DNA from: Gammaproteobacteria bacterium
Lineage (GTDB): Bacteria; Pseudomonadota; Gammaproteobacteria; GRL18
Assembly: GCA_016744375.1 (NCBI GenBank)
Contig: JADGEM010000036.1
Location: 1 to 47,260 of the forward strand
DNA length: 47,260 bases
Direction: 5' to 3'
The position numbers were made by a program, and so were the translations under genes. The notes under the pieces were generated by a model, which saw only the letters and a program-made list of their open reading frames with translations, made no database searches and was not told the origin of the DNA. Each line of letters begins with the position of its first letter. Positions within the stretch are counted from its first letter, which is position 1. Shown in pieces: positions 9,440 to 18,991 of the stretch.

Positions 9440-9470
9440 TGGATTTGTAGGAGCAATTCCTACAAATCCA
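9440..9470. repeat. Perfect 13-bp inverted repeat after rdgC
   Basis: The arms at 9440-9452 and 9458-9470 (TGGATTTGTAGGA and its complement) are separated by a five-base loop. The hairpin sits just past the rdgC stop. No T-run follows, so it is not a classical Rho-independent terminator. It could be a REP-like element, a 3'-end stabiliser or a factor-dependent stop. Confidence 0.6.
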
Positions 9471-9521
9471 TCCACTCACCATGAACGCCTGTGTTCCACA
9501 GAAGCCTGTCTGAAAACAATA

Positions 9522-9530
9522 TGCTATAGT
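9522..9530 (+). promoter_or_regulatory. Putative extended -10 promoter for the TPR protein
   Basis: TGCTATAGT forms an extended -10 (TGn plus TATAGT at 9525-9530), about 90 bases before the ATG at 9620. No convincing -35 was found. The same nine bases recur before the gene at 39137. Confidence 0.4.
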
Positions 9531-9619
9531 AAGACTTACCGATTTCTGAAACACAACAAATCATAAAAAAAGCCAGAAAATCAACTCATTTTGTAGAATT
9601 AGAACAGGAAGTAACACGC

Positions 9620-12409
9620 ATGAACAAAAGACTTTCAAGCCTGGTTATTATGGCAATGCTCAATATAAGTGTCTTTTCTACTGCTTTTGCAGACACACTT
9701 GAGGATGCACAACAGGCCATTGATAAGGGCGATTATTCCACTGCTGTTATTCATCTTAAAAATCAATTAAAAAAAACACCAAACAATCCTCAGGCTCGCT
9801 TTCTTTTAGGCAGCGTCTACCTCCAGACAGGTAAACTGAATTCCAGCTTAAAGGAATTAGGCCGTGCTCATGACCTGCTGCCCGAAGATACAAAAATATT
9901 GTTTCATTATGTTGATGCACTGCAGGCATCAGGAAAGAAAAATAAAATCATAGAACTCCTTAAGAAACCTCTGGAGAATAAAAACCTTGAAAGCCAACGT
10001 CTCACCTATATTGGATATGCCCATCTTTCTATGAACCAGCTGGCAGAAGCTTCTCAGAAATTTAAACAAGCAAACCAGCTGGCTGAAAATACAAATGCAT
10101 ACAGTGGCCTTATCCGACTTGCTTTGTATGAAAAAGACTATAATCTGGCCGAGCAGTTACTGGAAAAATCATTCTCAATTGAGCCAGACAAAACCTCAAC
10201 CTTACAGTTAAAAGCAAAACTTGCTAACATTAATATGCAATACGAACTGGCCTTGTCCATCTACAATGAATTAATAAAAAAAAATGCAGGCAACCTTTCT
10301 TTTTATCTTGAGCGAGCGGCAACTTTTGCCATTATTCAAAAAAATAAACAAGCAAAAGCTGACTTGAAAGTCATTCTGGATAAGATCGAGAATCATCCAC
10401 AAGCTAATTTTATTAAGTCACAGATACTTTTACAGGAAAAAGATTTTGTTGGTGCACAGGAAGCAGCACAGAGAGTTGTTAATGTTGCACCAAAGCATAT
10501 GCCTGCCGCCTTTGTTCTAGGCACAGCCAACTTTGCCTTGAAGCAATATAACCAGGCAGATGAGTACTTAACAATTTATCTCGCCTCAAATCCAGGCAAT
10601 TTAAAAGCACAAAATATTCTCGCCAATGTCTATCTTGCTCAGGGAAAAACCCAGCAAACCCTGCTTATTCTCGAAGGGCTTTCACAAGAGCAGCTGGAAA
10701 AAAACCCTTTATTGCTGGTCACTATGGGTGGCGCTTATATTCAAAAAGGTGAGACTAAAAAAGGAATCGAGTACCTGAGTCAGGCACAAAACCTAGCACC
10801 TGATAACCAGAATATAAGAAAACGTCTGATCGCCGCACAATTTCAAACAGGTGAGCTAGATGATGCCATTGACGAGCTGAAACAACTGGTGACTATTCAA
10901 GGAAGTACATCCGATTCAGCACAACAGGCTAAAACCAATTACCTGTTGATAATCTCTTATATAAAACAAAAACAATTCGATAAAGCTGAAGATAAAATTA
11001 ACCAGCTACTTCCCGGGGCACCGGAAGACACTCGTTTATTAAACCTTAAAGCATTAACAGAGCAGCTTAAAGGCAATACAGAAAAAAGCATTGCCCAATA
11101 TAAGGCCATCATAGAGAAAGATAAGGCTAATATTCCTGCTTACATGGGGTTGGCACGTATTTCTGCATTGCAATCTAAATGGCAGGAATCAAAAGGTTAC
11201 TTTGAAAAAGTCATTGAAATTAATCCCGCTGCACTGAAAGCCTATTTAGGCCTTGCAGCCATTGCTGAAAAACAAAATAAACCTCAGGCTGCTGAGCAAT
11301 ATTTTTTTGATGCTATCGAGAAAAGTGAAAAAAACATTCCTTCTCAGCTCGCCATAGCAAAGTTATTAAGTCGGTGGTATCAAAGTCATAAACAACCGGA
11401 AAAGATATTGGCTCTGGCTAAACATCTGGACAAACAACATCCAAATGAAAACACTGTGCGTTCTTTCTTAGCACAAGCACAACTCATTAACAAACAAAAT
11501 GAGCGTGCCGAACACACAATGAGAAGTATTATTAATGTTGATAAAAAAGATATTAAACATCGAGTTCTACTGGCCAGACTCATTAGCCAGGATAATCAAC
11601 GCATTACTGAAGCTCTGGAACTCATCAGCGAAGCCAGGAATATCCAGCCTGAGAATCAATTGCTGTACACATTAGAAGCCAGCTTGCTGATTGCTCAGCA
11701 CAACTATGATGATGCTGTCAATCTGGCTAGAATCATGCAGGTGCAATTTCCTGAGAAAACAATAGGAAAATTATTGGAAGCAGACATCTATCGTGCCCAG
11801 AAAAAATACAACAAAGCATTAACTCTCTATCAGGAAGTTTACAAGCAAGATGCGAGTAATAACGTTTTATCTGCGATTATTGATATGCATTTAATATTAA
11901 AACAGAACGATCAAGCCATTCTACTACTTACTGATGCAGTGAATAAAACACCGGATGATATCTCAAACTTATTTAAATTAGCCTCTTTATATCATGAAAA
12001 ACAAGAGTTTGATAAAGCAGAATTGTACTACCGGCAAATTTTAGATATAAAACCTGGACACATTATCTCTCTTAACAACTTAGCCTGGATAAAAATAGAC
12101 AGCGACGTTAAACAAGCACTCAGCTTGGCAAAACAAGCCTATGAACAAGCATCTGACTCGCCCTCAATTATGGATACATATGGTTATTTTCTGGTCAGGG
12201 ATACACAATATGAGGCCGGTCTTGAGCTCTTAAAAAAAGCAGCGTCGGGTAAGCCTGATGATATGGACATTCAATACCACCTTGCATTCACCTATGAAAA
12301 ACTGGAACAACATGGTAAAGCTCGTGAAATTCTGAAAAAAATTGTATCGTCAAAACAAGCCTTTTCTGAAAAAAAGAAAGCTCAACAATTACTTCAAGAA
12401 ATTCAATAA
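9620..12409 (+). CDS. Exported TPR-repeat protein, PrsT-like
   Basis: A 929 aa protein made almost wholly of tetratricopeptide repeats, preceded by a Sec signal peptide (residues 1-24, cleavage after AFA). TPR units with the A/G/Y/A/P spacing run from about residue 26 to the C terminus. Length and composition fit the PrsT family, the TPR protein of exosortase/PEP-CTERM systems. PrsT is often predicted as a lipoprotein, yet no lipobox cysteine is seen at this cleavage site, so a soluble periplasmic form is more likely. No exosortase, PEP-CTERM substrate or polysaccharide gene is in the window. The RBS is AGGAAG. A general periplasmic TPR scaffold is the alternative. Confidence 0.75.
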   Translation: MNKRLSSLVIMAMLNISVFSTAFADTLEDAQQAIDKGDYSTAVIHLKNQLKKTPNNPQARFLLGSVYLQTGKLNSSLKELGRAHDLLPEDTKILFHYVDALQASGKKNKIIELLKKPLENKNLESQRLTYIGYAHLSMNQLAEASQKFKQANQLAENTNAYSGLIRLALYEKDYNLAEQLLEKSFSIEPDKTSTLQLKAKLANINMQYELALSIYNELIKKNAGNLSFYLERAATFAIIQKNKQAKADLKVILDKIENHPQANFIKSQILLQEKDFVGAQEAAQRVVNVAPKHMPAAFVLGTANFALKQYNQADEYLTIYLASNPGNLKAQNILANVYLAQGKTQQTLLILEGLSQEQLEKNPLLLVTMGGAYIQKGETKKGIEYLSQAQNLAPDNQNIRKRLIAAQFQTGELDDAIDELKQLVTIQGSTSDSAQQAKTNYLLIISYIKQKQFDKAEDKINQLLPGAPEDTRLLNLKALTEQLKGNTEKSIAQYKAIIEKDKANIPAYMGLARISALQSKWQESKGYFEKVIEINPAALKAYLGLAAIAEKQNKPQAAEQYFFDAIEKSEKNIPSQLAIAKLLSRWYQSHKQPEKILALAKHLDKQHPNENTVRSFLAQAQLINKQNERAEHTMRSIINVDKKDIKHRVLLARLISQDNQRITEALELISEARNIQPENQLLYTLEASLLIAQHNYDDAVNLARIMQVQFPEKTIGKLLEADIYRAQKKYNKALTLYQEVYKQDASNNVLSAIIDMHLILKQNDQAILLLTDAVNKTPDDISNLFKLASLYHEKQEFDKAELYYRQILDIKPGHIISLNNLAWIKIDSDVKQALSLAKQAYEQASDSPSIMDTYGYFLVRDTQYEAGLELLKKAASGKPDDMDIQYHLAFTYEKLEQHGKAREILKKIVSSKQAFSEKKKAQQLLQEIQ

Positions 12410-12449
12410 GTTAAAAGCAACGAGCTTCAGAACAAAGTAACCTCAGGTT

Positions 12450-12482
12450 ATACATCGATTAATTTTGAATTGATGTATTTTC
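12450..12482 (+). terminator. Putative Rho-independent terminator after the TPR gene
   Basis: The arms at 12450-12460 and 12468-12478 pair over 11 bases with one G-U pair around a seven-base loop. TTTTCT follows. The stem is AT-rich, so it would be weak. Confidence 0.5.
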
Positions 12483-12663
12483 TAATTCCATGGCTCTCTA
12501 AGCATATTTATGAATAAAGATAGGCAATACACTGGATTTTTTCTTGAATCTGGACACAATCCAAGAAATCCTGAATACAACATCTCTGAGACAGCTAAAC
12601 AAAACAGCTAAACCAATTCGTAGAACACATCTTTTAGCCGCTCATTATTTTTTGAATTTCAGG

Positions 12664-12693
12664 TTGCCTGATTAAATATTGATGCCTTACAAT
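12664..12693 (+). promoter_or_regulatory. Putative sigma-70 promoter of pyrC
   Basis: TTGCCT (12664-12669) and TACAAT (12688-12693) are separated by 18 bases. The predicted start lies near 12700, about 25 bases before the GTG start codon. That short leader is similar in scale to the regulated E. coli pyrC leader. Confidence 0.5.
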
Positions 12694-12724
12694 AGAACAA
12701 TCAATTCAAGTTAGGAATCAACAC

Positions 12725-13792
12725 GTGTCAAATAGTCAGAAATCATCATCACACTCCCCATCCAGTATTAGTATTATTCGCCCCGATGACTGGCATTTGC
12801 ATATTCGTGACGGAGCAGGCCTTAAATCTGTCATACCGTTTACCGCCAGACAATGCGGACGTGCGATTATTATGCCTAACCTGACACCACCAGTGACCAC
12901 AACACGGCGGGCACAAACCTACCAGCAGACTATTTTTGATGCACTCGGTAAAAATTCTGATTTTCAGCCCTTAATGACTTTATACCTGACTGATTCAACC
13001 CCGGCTGAGGAAATTAAGACGGCAATTAATAGTGGAATTATTTCTGCAGTAAAGCTTTACCCTGCCGGAGCAACGACTAATTCTGATGCCGGCGTGACCG
13101 ATATAAAGAAATGTTATCAGACTCTTGAGATGATGCAGAAACTGGGTTTACCTCTCTTAGTGCATGGTGAAGTGACTCATCAAGATATTGATATATTTGA
13201 CCGTGAAAAAAGTTTTATTGATCAACGGCTTGAATTGATTGTCAGGGATTTTCCAGAATTAAAAGTGGTATTCGAACACATTACCACATCAGATGCTGTT
13301 GATTTTGTCATCGAAAGCTCATCTTATGTGGCCGCAACAATTACCGCCCATCATTTATTAATGAATCGAAATGATATGCTGGTGGGAGGTATTAAGCCTC
13401 ACCATTATTGTCTACCGGTATTAAAACGTGAAACACATCGTGAGGCACTGATGAAAGCTACTGCATCAGGCAATAACAAGTTTTTTATGGGCACAGACAG
13501 CGCCCCTCACAGCAAACACAACAAAGAGACTGCATGTGGCTGTGCAGGAATGTTTACAGCCTTTGCTGCCATAGAGCTTTATGCTGAAGCATTTGATAAT
13601 GCTGACGCACTCGACAAATTAGAACAATTTTCCAGCTTAAATGGCCCTTTATTTTACGGTCTTGCGGTAAATAGTGATAAAATCACCCTCCAAAGAGAAA
13701 AATGGACTGTTCCAGAGAGTTATAAGTTTGGTGATGACGTTGTTATCCCACTCAGAGCAGGCCAGACAATTAACTGGAAAATAGTCTCCTAA
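12725..13792 (+). CDS. pyrC: Dihydroorotase (class II)
   Basis: PyrC closes carbamoyl-aspartate to dihydroorotate in the third step of pyrimidine synthesis. Metal-binding and catalytic motifs are present in order: DDWHLHIRD, the lysine to be carboxylated in [22 protein letters not shown], and the catalytic aspartate in GTDSAPHSK. The 355 aa length is close to the 348 aa E. coli enzyme, with a short Ser-rich N-terminal extension. The start is GTG, with TAGGAA upstream (within 12711-12716). rnt starts 33 bases after the stop, so the two probably share a transcript. Confidence 0.95.
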   Translation: MSNSQKSSSHSPSSISIIRPDDWHLHIRDGAGLKSVIPFTARQCGRAIIMPNLTPPVTTTRRAQTYQQTIFDALGKNSDFQPLMTLYLTDSTPAEEIKTAINSGIISAVKLYPAGATTNSDAGVTDIKKCYQTLEMMQKLGLPLLVHGEVTHQDIDIFDREKSFIDQRLELIVRDFPELKVVFEHITTSDAVDFVIESSSYVAATITAHHLLMNRNDMLVGGIKPHHYCLPVLKRETHREALMKATASGNNKFFMGTDSAPHSKHNKETACGCAGMFTAFAAIELYAEAFDNADALDKLEQFSSLNGPLFYGLAVNSDKITLQREKWTVPESYKFGDDVVIPLRAGQTINWKIVS

Positions 13793-13825
13793 GACCATTT
13801 CCTAAGACAAGTTAAAGAAAAATAC

Positions 13826-14497
13826 ATGGCCAAAACCAAGAAAAAAATTAAGGAAGAAATTCCAGCAACAGGAATTGCAGCAAGATTCAGAGGTTTTTTA
13901 CCTGTTGTTGTTGATGTTGAAACAGCAGGGTTTAATCATAAAACAGATGCCCTGTTAGAAGTTGCAGCAACACTATTACGCATGGATGAAAAGGGTGATT
14001 TATTTTGCTGTGAAACTTACGCTTATAATGTTGAACCGTTTAAAGGAGCAAATTTGGATTCCGCAGCTTTAAAATTTACAGGAATCAATCCCTTTAATCC
14101 ATTTCGAATGAATAAACCTGAAGAATTTGTACTCAAAGAAATTTTTCGTCCCATTCGTAGTGAATTAAAAGAAACCGGTTGCACCCGTGCAATTTTAGTC
14201 GGTCACAACCCTACATTTGATCTGAATTTTATCAACGCCGCAATTGAACGAAATCAAATTAAACGTAACCCTTTTCACAAATTCAGCACATTTGATACCG
14301 CGACATTAGGTGGCCTGGCTTATGGTCAGACAGTTCTGTCCCGTGCCGCGCAGGCTTCAGGCCTGGAATGGAATGATGAAAGTGCCCATTCAGCAAAATA
14401 TGATACGGAACAGACTGCTGAATTATTTTGCCGCATTATAAACCGCTGGCATAAACTTGAGCATCTGGAAAAATCATTGTCTGATGGGTCGGCATAG
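13826..14497 (+). CDS. rnt: Ribonuclease T
   Basis: RNase T is a DEDD exoribonuclease that trims the 3' ends of tRNAs and other stable RNAs. The DEDD motifs are visible: VDVETAGFN (Exo I), VGHNPTFDLNF (Exo II) and HSAKYDTEQTA with the HxxxxD arrangement (Exo III). RFRGFLPVVVDVETAGF and FHKFSTFDTATL match E. coli RNase T closely. The 223 aa length is a little above the usual 215 because of a Lys-rich N-terminal tail. It is the second gene after pyrC. Confidence 0.95.
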   Translation: MAKTKKKIKEEIPATGIAARFRGFLPVVVDVETAGFNHKTDALLEVAATLLRMDEKGDLFCCETYAYNVEPFKGANLDSAALKFTGINPFNPFRMNKPEEFVLKEIFRPIRSELKETGCTRAILVGHNPTFDLNFINAAIERNQIKRNPFHKFSTFDTATLGGLAYGQTVLSRAAQASGLEWNDESAHSAKYDTEQTAELFCRIINRWHKLEHLEKSLSDGSA

Positions 14498-14559
14498 TTC
14501 TTAATTAAGAGATTTAGTTTCAAAGGTTAAAATTGCAAAAAGGTGAATTAGTATTCTTT

Positions 14560-14601
14560 AATATTAAGATTTTATTATTGAATATTAAGGTTTTATTATT
14601 G
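14560..14601 (+). repeat. 21-bp tandem repeat upstream of the csp promoter
   Basis: Two copies of a 21-base unit (14560-14580 and 14581-14601) differ at one base, and a partial third copy follows. The unit is almost entirely A/T with phased tracts spaced by two helical turns. It ends at the promoter, so it may act as an UP element or a bent-DNA activator site. Confidence 0.65.
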
Positions 14602-14625
14602 AATAATAGCTTTTTAGTCTATAAT
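14599..14625 (+). promoter_or_regulatory. Putative csp promoter
   Basis: A perfect TATAAT lies at 14620-14625. The best upstream hexamer is TTGAAT at 14599-14604, with a short 15-base spacer. The predicted start near 14632 leaves a leader of about 205 bases before the ATG at 14837. Confidence 0.5.
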
Positions 14626-14836
14626 TCCCTTTAAAAACACCTGTATTTACAATTATTCCCTTTTTTTTTGAAATATCTTTGGATTTTTTTTTTAAATAGG
14701 TTATAGTCGGTCTGTCCGCATTGGCTCTAGCTGGCTTTCTTAGATTTTTAAAACCTTTTATTACATCTCTGAATTCTCTTCGCGTCGTAGGCACAATGTA
14801 ATGTTTATAATTTAGTTAGTTTTAGGATTTAAAAAA

Positions 14837-15040
14837 ATGAGTACTGGTACAGTAAAATGGTTTAACGAATCTAAGGGTTTTGGCTTTATTAAACCAGATG
14901 ATGGCGGTGATGATGTTTTTGTTCACTTTCGTGCAATCGTTGGTGAAGGTTTCAAGACACTTGCTGAAGGTCAAAATGTAAACTTCGAAATAGAGCAGAG
15001 CCCTAAGGGCCCTCAAGCGGTTCAAGTTCAACCGCAATAA
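14837..15040 (+). CDS. Cold-shock protein, CspA family
   Basis: A 67 aa single-domain OB-fold nucleic-acid chaperone. Both RNA-binding motifs are intact: KGFGFIKP (RNP1) and DVFVHF (RNP2), and the protein opens with the typical [12 protein letters not shown]. Proteins of this family melt RNA structure, and some are induced by cold. RBS TTAGGA precedes the ATG by about ten bases. The gene is monocistronic, with a long leader and a strong terminator. Which Csp paralogue it corresponds to cannot be decided. Confidence 0.95.
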   Translation: MSTGTVKWFNESKGFGFIKPDDGGDDVFVHFRAIVGEGFKTLAEGQNVNFEIEQSPKGPQAVQVQPQ

Positions 15041-15185
15041 GCTATTCAAGCTACATTTACCAGTTACGTTCTATTTGTTGTAAACTTTAGTTTTTACAAA
15101 GAATTAGTTTTTATAAAGAATATGCCTTTAAAAAGCAATGATTTAAAAAATAAATTTTTAAAATAGAGTTAAAAAGAAGGTAGCT

Positions 15186-15225
15186 AAAAAAACCCTGTAT
15201 AACTTCGGTTGTATAGGGTTTTTTT
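15186..15225. terminator. Strong bidirectional terminator with UUCG loop
   Basis: The arms at 15186-15203 and 15208-15225 pair over 18 bases, with two G-U pairs on this strand, around a TTCG tetraloop closed by C-G. The stem is flanked by an A-run and a T-run of seven each, so it can stop transcripts from both csp (plus) and the NYN gene (minus). Confidence 0.92.
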
Positions 15226-15252
15226 ATGCCAGACTCAGCAGAGTCAACTGAT

Positions 15253-15732
15253 TTATTTGCTTAAAAGCAAGTCCCCTTCAATTGCGATAAATTTATTAGC
15301 AGACTGTATTAAAGAAGTTGCTGTTAGTGCCGGTACACCATAAACTTCAGTTTCAACCTGATAGCGATCATAGGCTCGTTTCAGAAGCATATCAAAATCA
15401 CCATCTCCAGATGCCAGGACGATGATATCTGATTGTTCTGCACATTCAATCACATCCAGGGTAATACCCACATCCCAGTCCCCTTTTGCAGAACCATCAC
15501 TGCGTTGAATATAAGGTTTTAGTTTTACTTCAAAACCAATACCACGAAGAATGTTCTGAAATTGAATCTGTTTTTCGTTTGCGCGGTGAATTGCATAAGC
15601 ATAAGCATTAACAACCTCACGCCCCTGAGTTGCAGCAGCCCAAAAAGCATTATAATCAAAGTGACATTGATATTGATCCCGGGTGGTATAGTAAATATTC
15701 TGCACATCAACGAAAATGGATACTTTTTTCAT
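15253..15732 (-). CDS. NYN domain protein (LabA/DUF88 family)
   Basis: A 159 aa single-domain protein of the PIN-like NYN nuclease family. The acidic residues expected in the active site are present: D9 in IFVDVQN, the aspartates in GDWDVGITLD and those in LASGDGDFD. Members are predicted metal-dependent RNases; the substrate of this one is unknown. It starts 54 bases after the Lon-like protease gene on the same strand and may be cotranscribed. It ends at the shared terminator with csp. Confidence 0.85.
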   Translation of the reverse strand: MKKVSIFVDVQNIYYTTRDQYQCHFDYNAFWAAATQGREVVNAYAYAIHRANEKQIQFQNILRGIGFEVKLKPYIQRSDGSAKGDWDVGITLDVIECAEQSDIIVLASGDGDFDMLLKRAYDRYQVETEVYGVPALTATSLIQSANKFIAIEGDLLLSK

Positions 15733-15786
15733 ATTAATTACTACTCATATTGCTTGGCCAATGCCTTCTGGCATCCTGATTTACAA

Positions 15787-18339
15787 TTATTCATTACTAT
15801 CTGAGTCTTTATCATACTTATGTTGTTCTACATGCTTTAAAGATGAATAACGTTCGAGGTTGTACTGTATTTTATGATTTATCGTATTTTCCGGGTATTG
15901 CCCCTGCTCATTAATAATTCCTGCTTCCATGCCCATCAGTAGGCTCAGAGCATCATTGACATGAGTAATGCAGTAAATAACAAACTGTTTATCCCTCACA
16001 GCCTGCAATACATCCTCCTTTAGCATCAGGTTCACTACATTGCTCTTAGGGATCATGACCCCCTGCTTACCCGTTAAACCTCTAAGCTTGCAGATATCAA
16101 AAAAACCTTCGATTTTCTCATTCACACCACCAATGGCCTGCACTTCTCCTAACTGGTTGACTGAACCTGTCAGAGCCATACACTGCTTCACTGGAATTTC
16201 TGAAACAGCAGACAATAAAGCACACAATTCAGCCACTGATGCACTATCGCCATCAACCTGACCATAAGATTGTTCAAAAGTCAGGTTAGCATCAAGAGAA
16301 AGCATTTGTTTCTTGGCGTAGTGATGCCCCAGATAGGATGACAAAATCATGACACCTTTGCTGTGAATATCACCACCAAGATCAACTTCACGTTCAATAT
16401 CAACAATATGACCATCACCTACTCGAACCGTTGCTGTTATCCTGGATGGTTGACCAAAGGAAAACTCACCCGCTTGAAGAACTGATAAAGCATTCACTTG
16501 ACCAATTTTTTCATTATCTGTATCAATTAAAACAGTCTCTTTAATAATTTCTTCATAGAGAAGGTCACGGTATTGATCCATGCGATAAATACGAGCTTTT
16601 ATTGCTGAATTAACATCATCAAGGTTGATAGTATTTGTCCTTAGAGCACCTTTTTCATTAGAATAAGATTCAGAATTCTTGTCTACCCCTTCATTTTGCA
16701 ATTTACGCTGACGATAATAAAATTCTGACTCAAGAATCAAATCCCTTAAGTCTCCCATATGCAATGAAATTTTTTCACCATGATCAACCAGCCTGGAACT
16801 TTGCTCAATAATACGTTCAACCGCCTGGCGTTCCAGCGGAGAAACTTTTTCCTGTCGCTGTAAATTAGCAATCAGACACGCATATTTGTGAGTCATATCC
16901 TCACTGCGATGAATTTCTTCAGAGAAATCAACATTCACTTTGAACAATTTATTAAATTCTGAATCATTATCTTTGAGCAGATGATAAATATGGCGATCTC
17001 CGATCAAAACAATTTTTATCCTCAATGGAATCGGATCAGGCTCAAGGGTCAGGTTTCTTGAAAAACTGTGCAATTCATCTAAGGGCTCAATGGTAATCAT
17101 TGACGACTTTAAGGCTCGCTTCAAGCCTTCCCAGGCATATGGATTAACCAGAATTTTTTCTGCATCCAGCAATAAATAACCATCATTTGCCTTATGCAAT
17201 GAGCCAGGCTTAATGAGGGTAAAGGCTGTCAGAAGATTTCCCAGTCCAATAGCATTATCCGACTTATTCTGTTCCTCTTCCCGAGGATTATAATAAGCAA
17301 GATGTTCTATTCGACCAATTAAATTCGAGTAAGTCGGGTTATCTTCAAAGATTATCGGCATTTCATCCGACTCAGAATTATCAACTAGAACATTCACCAG
17401 ATATCGATGAAAGTTTGCAGTTTTACTAATGTGTTTACGCTTTTTTCCATTTTCATTGGAATTTGATTCTTGCTCATAAAATTCATCAAGATGATTGATA
17501 ATATCTTCTTTCACATCTGATAAATAATTAATGACCGGTTTAAAGCCGTTATAATCCTTAAATAACTGTTCCATTGCTGAATCAACCAGTTGAGTCACTA
17601 TATCCTTATCGAGTTGATCCAGTTGCTCCTTGCCTTCCTGTTCCCAAACAGGTACTTTAGATAGAGCTTCCTGAAGTTTTTCCTGATACTTATCAATCTG
17701 CTTATTAAATTCCTTCTGGACATCGTCCGCTAACTGTTTAAAGCTGTGCAGATTGCTCACTTTCCCATCCACAATAGCTGAAAGAGTATAACCACTGGGA
17801 GTACGGATCACGGCGACCTGCTCTTCTTTGGCCGCATCAATCAGCTCATTGAGTGCTTTATCACCACGACTATTAATTTCAGTTTCTATCGCCTGAATTT
17901 GAGCCGTGTATTCCTCACTTTGAAATGAAACAGTGATCAACGTTGAAATAAGCTTAACCAGTTTTTCCATGGTTTCACTCAGAGTTTTTGCCGTACCAGC
18001 CGGCAGGCGCAAAAAACGTGGGTGTTGAGGGTATTCAAAATTATTCACATAGCACCAGTCAAACGTTTTTTTACGATTAACATAATGCTTTTTTAACAAT
18101 TGCTTTATCAGCGCTGTCTTACCAATTCCTTCAGAACCCAGCACAAATAAATTATAACCTTTGTGGTTCATTCCCATACCAAAATCAATGGCGTTCAGGG
18201 CTCTTTTCTGACCAATGATCTCTTCTAATTCCGGCAGCTCGTCAGTTGTGTTAAAATTTAAATCACGGAGATCACACTTTCTATAAAGTTGCTCTACGGT
18301 TAATGTATGATGTGATAGCGTATTATTTGTCGAACTCAT
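15787..18339 (-). CDS. Lon-like ATP-dependent protease (AAA+ plus Lon proteolytic domain)
   Basis: An 850 aa AAA+ protease of the Lon-related family that lacks the classical Lon N-terminal substrate domain. Walker A is GSEGIGKT near residue 69-76. A long helical insertion (about 110-330) interrupts the ATPase part, with the Walker B-like segment GYLLLDAE after it. The C-terminal protease domain carries the catalytic Ser in DGDSASVAEL and the Lys in GVNEKIEGF. It is probably cytosolic and degrades damaged or regulatory proteins. It resembles the large Lon-like proteases of pseudomonads and vibrios more than E. coli YcbZ, which is shorter. The NYN gene follows on the same strand. Confidence 0.88.
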   Translation of the reverse strand: MSSTNNTLSHHTLTVEQLYRKCDLRDLNFNTTDELPELEEIIGQKRALNAIDFGMGMNHKGYNLFVLGSEGIGKTALIKQLLKKHYVNRKKTFDWCYVNNFEYPQHPRFLRLPAGTAKTLSETMEKLVKLISTLITVSFQSEEYTAQIQAIETEINSRGDKALNELIDAAKEEQVAVIRTPSGYTLSAIVDGKVSNLHSFKQLADDVQKEFNKQIDKYQEKLQEALSKVPVWEQEGKEQLDQLDKDIVTQLVDSAMEQLFKDYNGFKPVINYLSDVKEDIINHLDEFYEQESNSNENGKKRKHISKTANFHRYLVNVLVDNSESDEMPIIFEDNPTYSNLIGRIEHLAYYNPREEEQNKSDNAIGLGNLLTAFTLIKPGSLHKANDGYLLLDAEKILVNPYAWEGLKRALKSSMITIEPLDELHSFSRNLTLEPDPIPLRIKIVLIGDRHIYHLLKDNDSEFNKLFKVNVDFSEEIHRSEDMTHKYACLIANLQRQEKVSPLERQAVERIIEQSSRLVDHGEKISLHMGDLRDLILESEFYYRQRKLQNEGVDKNSESYSNEKGALRTNTINLDDVNSAIKARIYRMDQYRDLLYEEIIKETVLIDTDNEKIGQVNALSVLQAGEFSFGQPSRITATVRVGDGHIVDIEREVDLGGDIHSKGVMILSSYLGHHYAKKQMLSLDANLTFEQSYGQVDGDSASVAELCALLSAVSEIPVKQCMALTGSVNQLGEVQAIGGVNEKIEGFFDICKLRGLTGKQGVMIPKSNVVNLMLKEDVLQAVRDKQFVIYCITHVNDALSLLMGMEAGIINEQGQYPENTINHKIQYNLERYSSLKHVEQHKYDKDSDSNE

Positions 18340-18424
18340 TCTATTCGTATCCAGACTATTAAAACTATTTTTATAAAAAACAACTTATTTTCAAAAGAAT
18401 AATTAAACTAAAGTAAATTAAACT

Positions 18425-18991
18425 ATGGCAGCAAAAAATTCACCACATAAACCCTGGGGCAAAGTCAGGCAGAAATTAGAACAACAGGCCCTGGAAGAAG
18501 CTGATGAGCATTATATCAGTAAATCTCAAGCAAAGCGCGATGTCGAAGCTTTGCAGAAGCTTGGTGTAAAACTAATGGAGTTATCAGAAAATTCTCTGAA
18601 AAATTTTGATCTGGATGAGCGTTTATTTGATGCCATCCTGTTAGCACAAAAAATTCACAGTCATAGCGGCCATCGACGCCAGCTGCAATTAATCGGTAAA
18701 CTGATGCGACAGGTCGATTCAAATGCTATACGCATTAAACTGGAGCAATTTCATCGCCCGGCCGTTGAAGCAAATGAGCATTTTCATCAATTGGAAAAAT
18801 GGCGAGATAAAGTCCTGAGTGAAGGCGATTCAGCAATTAATGAACTCGTCTCTATTTACCCTGAATTTGAACGTTCAAGACTAAGACAGCTGCTGAGAAA
18901 TGCAACAAAAGAAGCTGAGAAAAATAAACCGCCCAAAAGCGCCCGACAGATATTCCAGTATATTAAAGAAATTATTCCTGAACAGGGATAA
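18425..18991 (+). CDS. darP: Ribosome maturation factor DarP (YjgA)
   Basis: DarP/YjgA binds the late 50S precursor and helps its maturation. The 188 aa protein matches E. coli YjgA (183 aa) over its length: SKSQAKRDVEALQKLG, HRRQLQLIGKLMRQ and a near-identical C-terminal stretch NKPPKSARQIFQYIKE. In many gammaproteobacteria this gene sits next to pmbA and tldD; neither is present here. It converges with the nit gene, leaving only 21 bases between stops. Confidence 0.93.
   Translation: MAAKNSPHKPWGKVRQKLEQQALEEADEHYISKSQAKRDVEALQKLGVKLMELSENSLKNFDLDERLFDAILLAQKIHSHSGHRRQLQLIGKLMRQVDSNAIRIKLEQFHRPAVEANEHFHQLEKWRDKVLSEGDSAINELVSIYPEFERSRLRQLLRNATKEAEKNKPPKSARQIFQYIKEIIPEQG

Larger units (their letters stand above)
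12410..12724. other. Intergenic region TPR gene / pyrC
   Basis: This 315-base gap holds a terminator-like hairpin near its left end and the pyrC promoter near its right end, both listed separately. The middle has a short direct repeat (ACAGCTAAAC twice, near 12591-12613) and no coding pattern. Confidence 0.6.
14498..14836 (+). other. Intergenic region and long leader of the cold-shock gene
   Basis: This 339-base AT-rich gap contains a tandem repeat, a promoter and about 205 bases of predicted untranslated leader. Long structured leaders are typical of cspA-family mRNAs, where they control temperature-dependent translation. The more GC-balanced segment 14703-14801 is open on both strands but has no good RBS for either reading. 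Confidence 0.55.

Noticed and set aside
14585..14801. Basic 69-codon minus-strand frame and hydrophobic 32-codon plus-strand frame in the csp leader
   Set aside because: Neither has an RBS, the minus frame starts at GTG and runs through the csp promoter, and the region is better explained as leader RNA.
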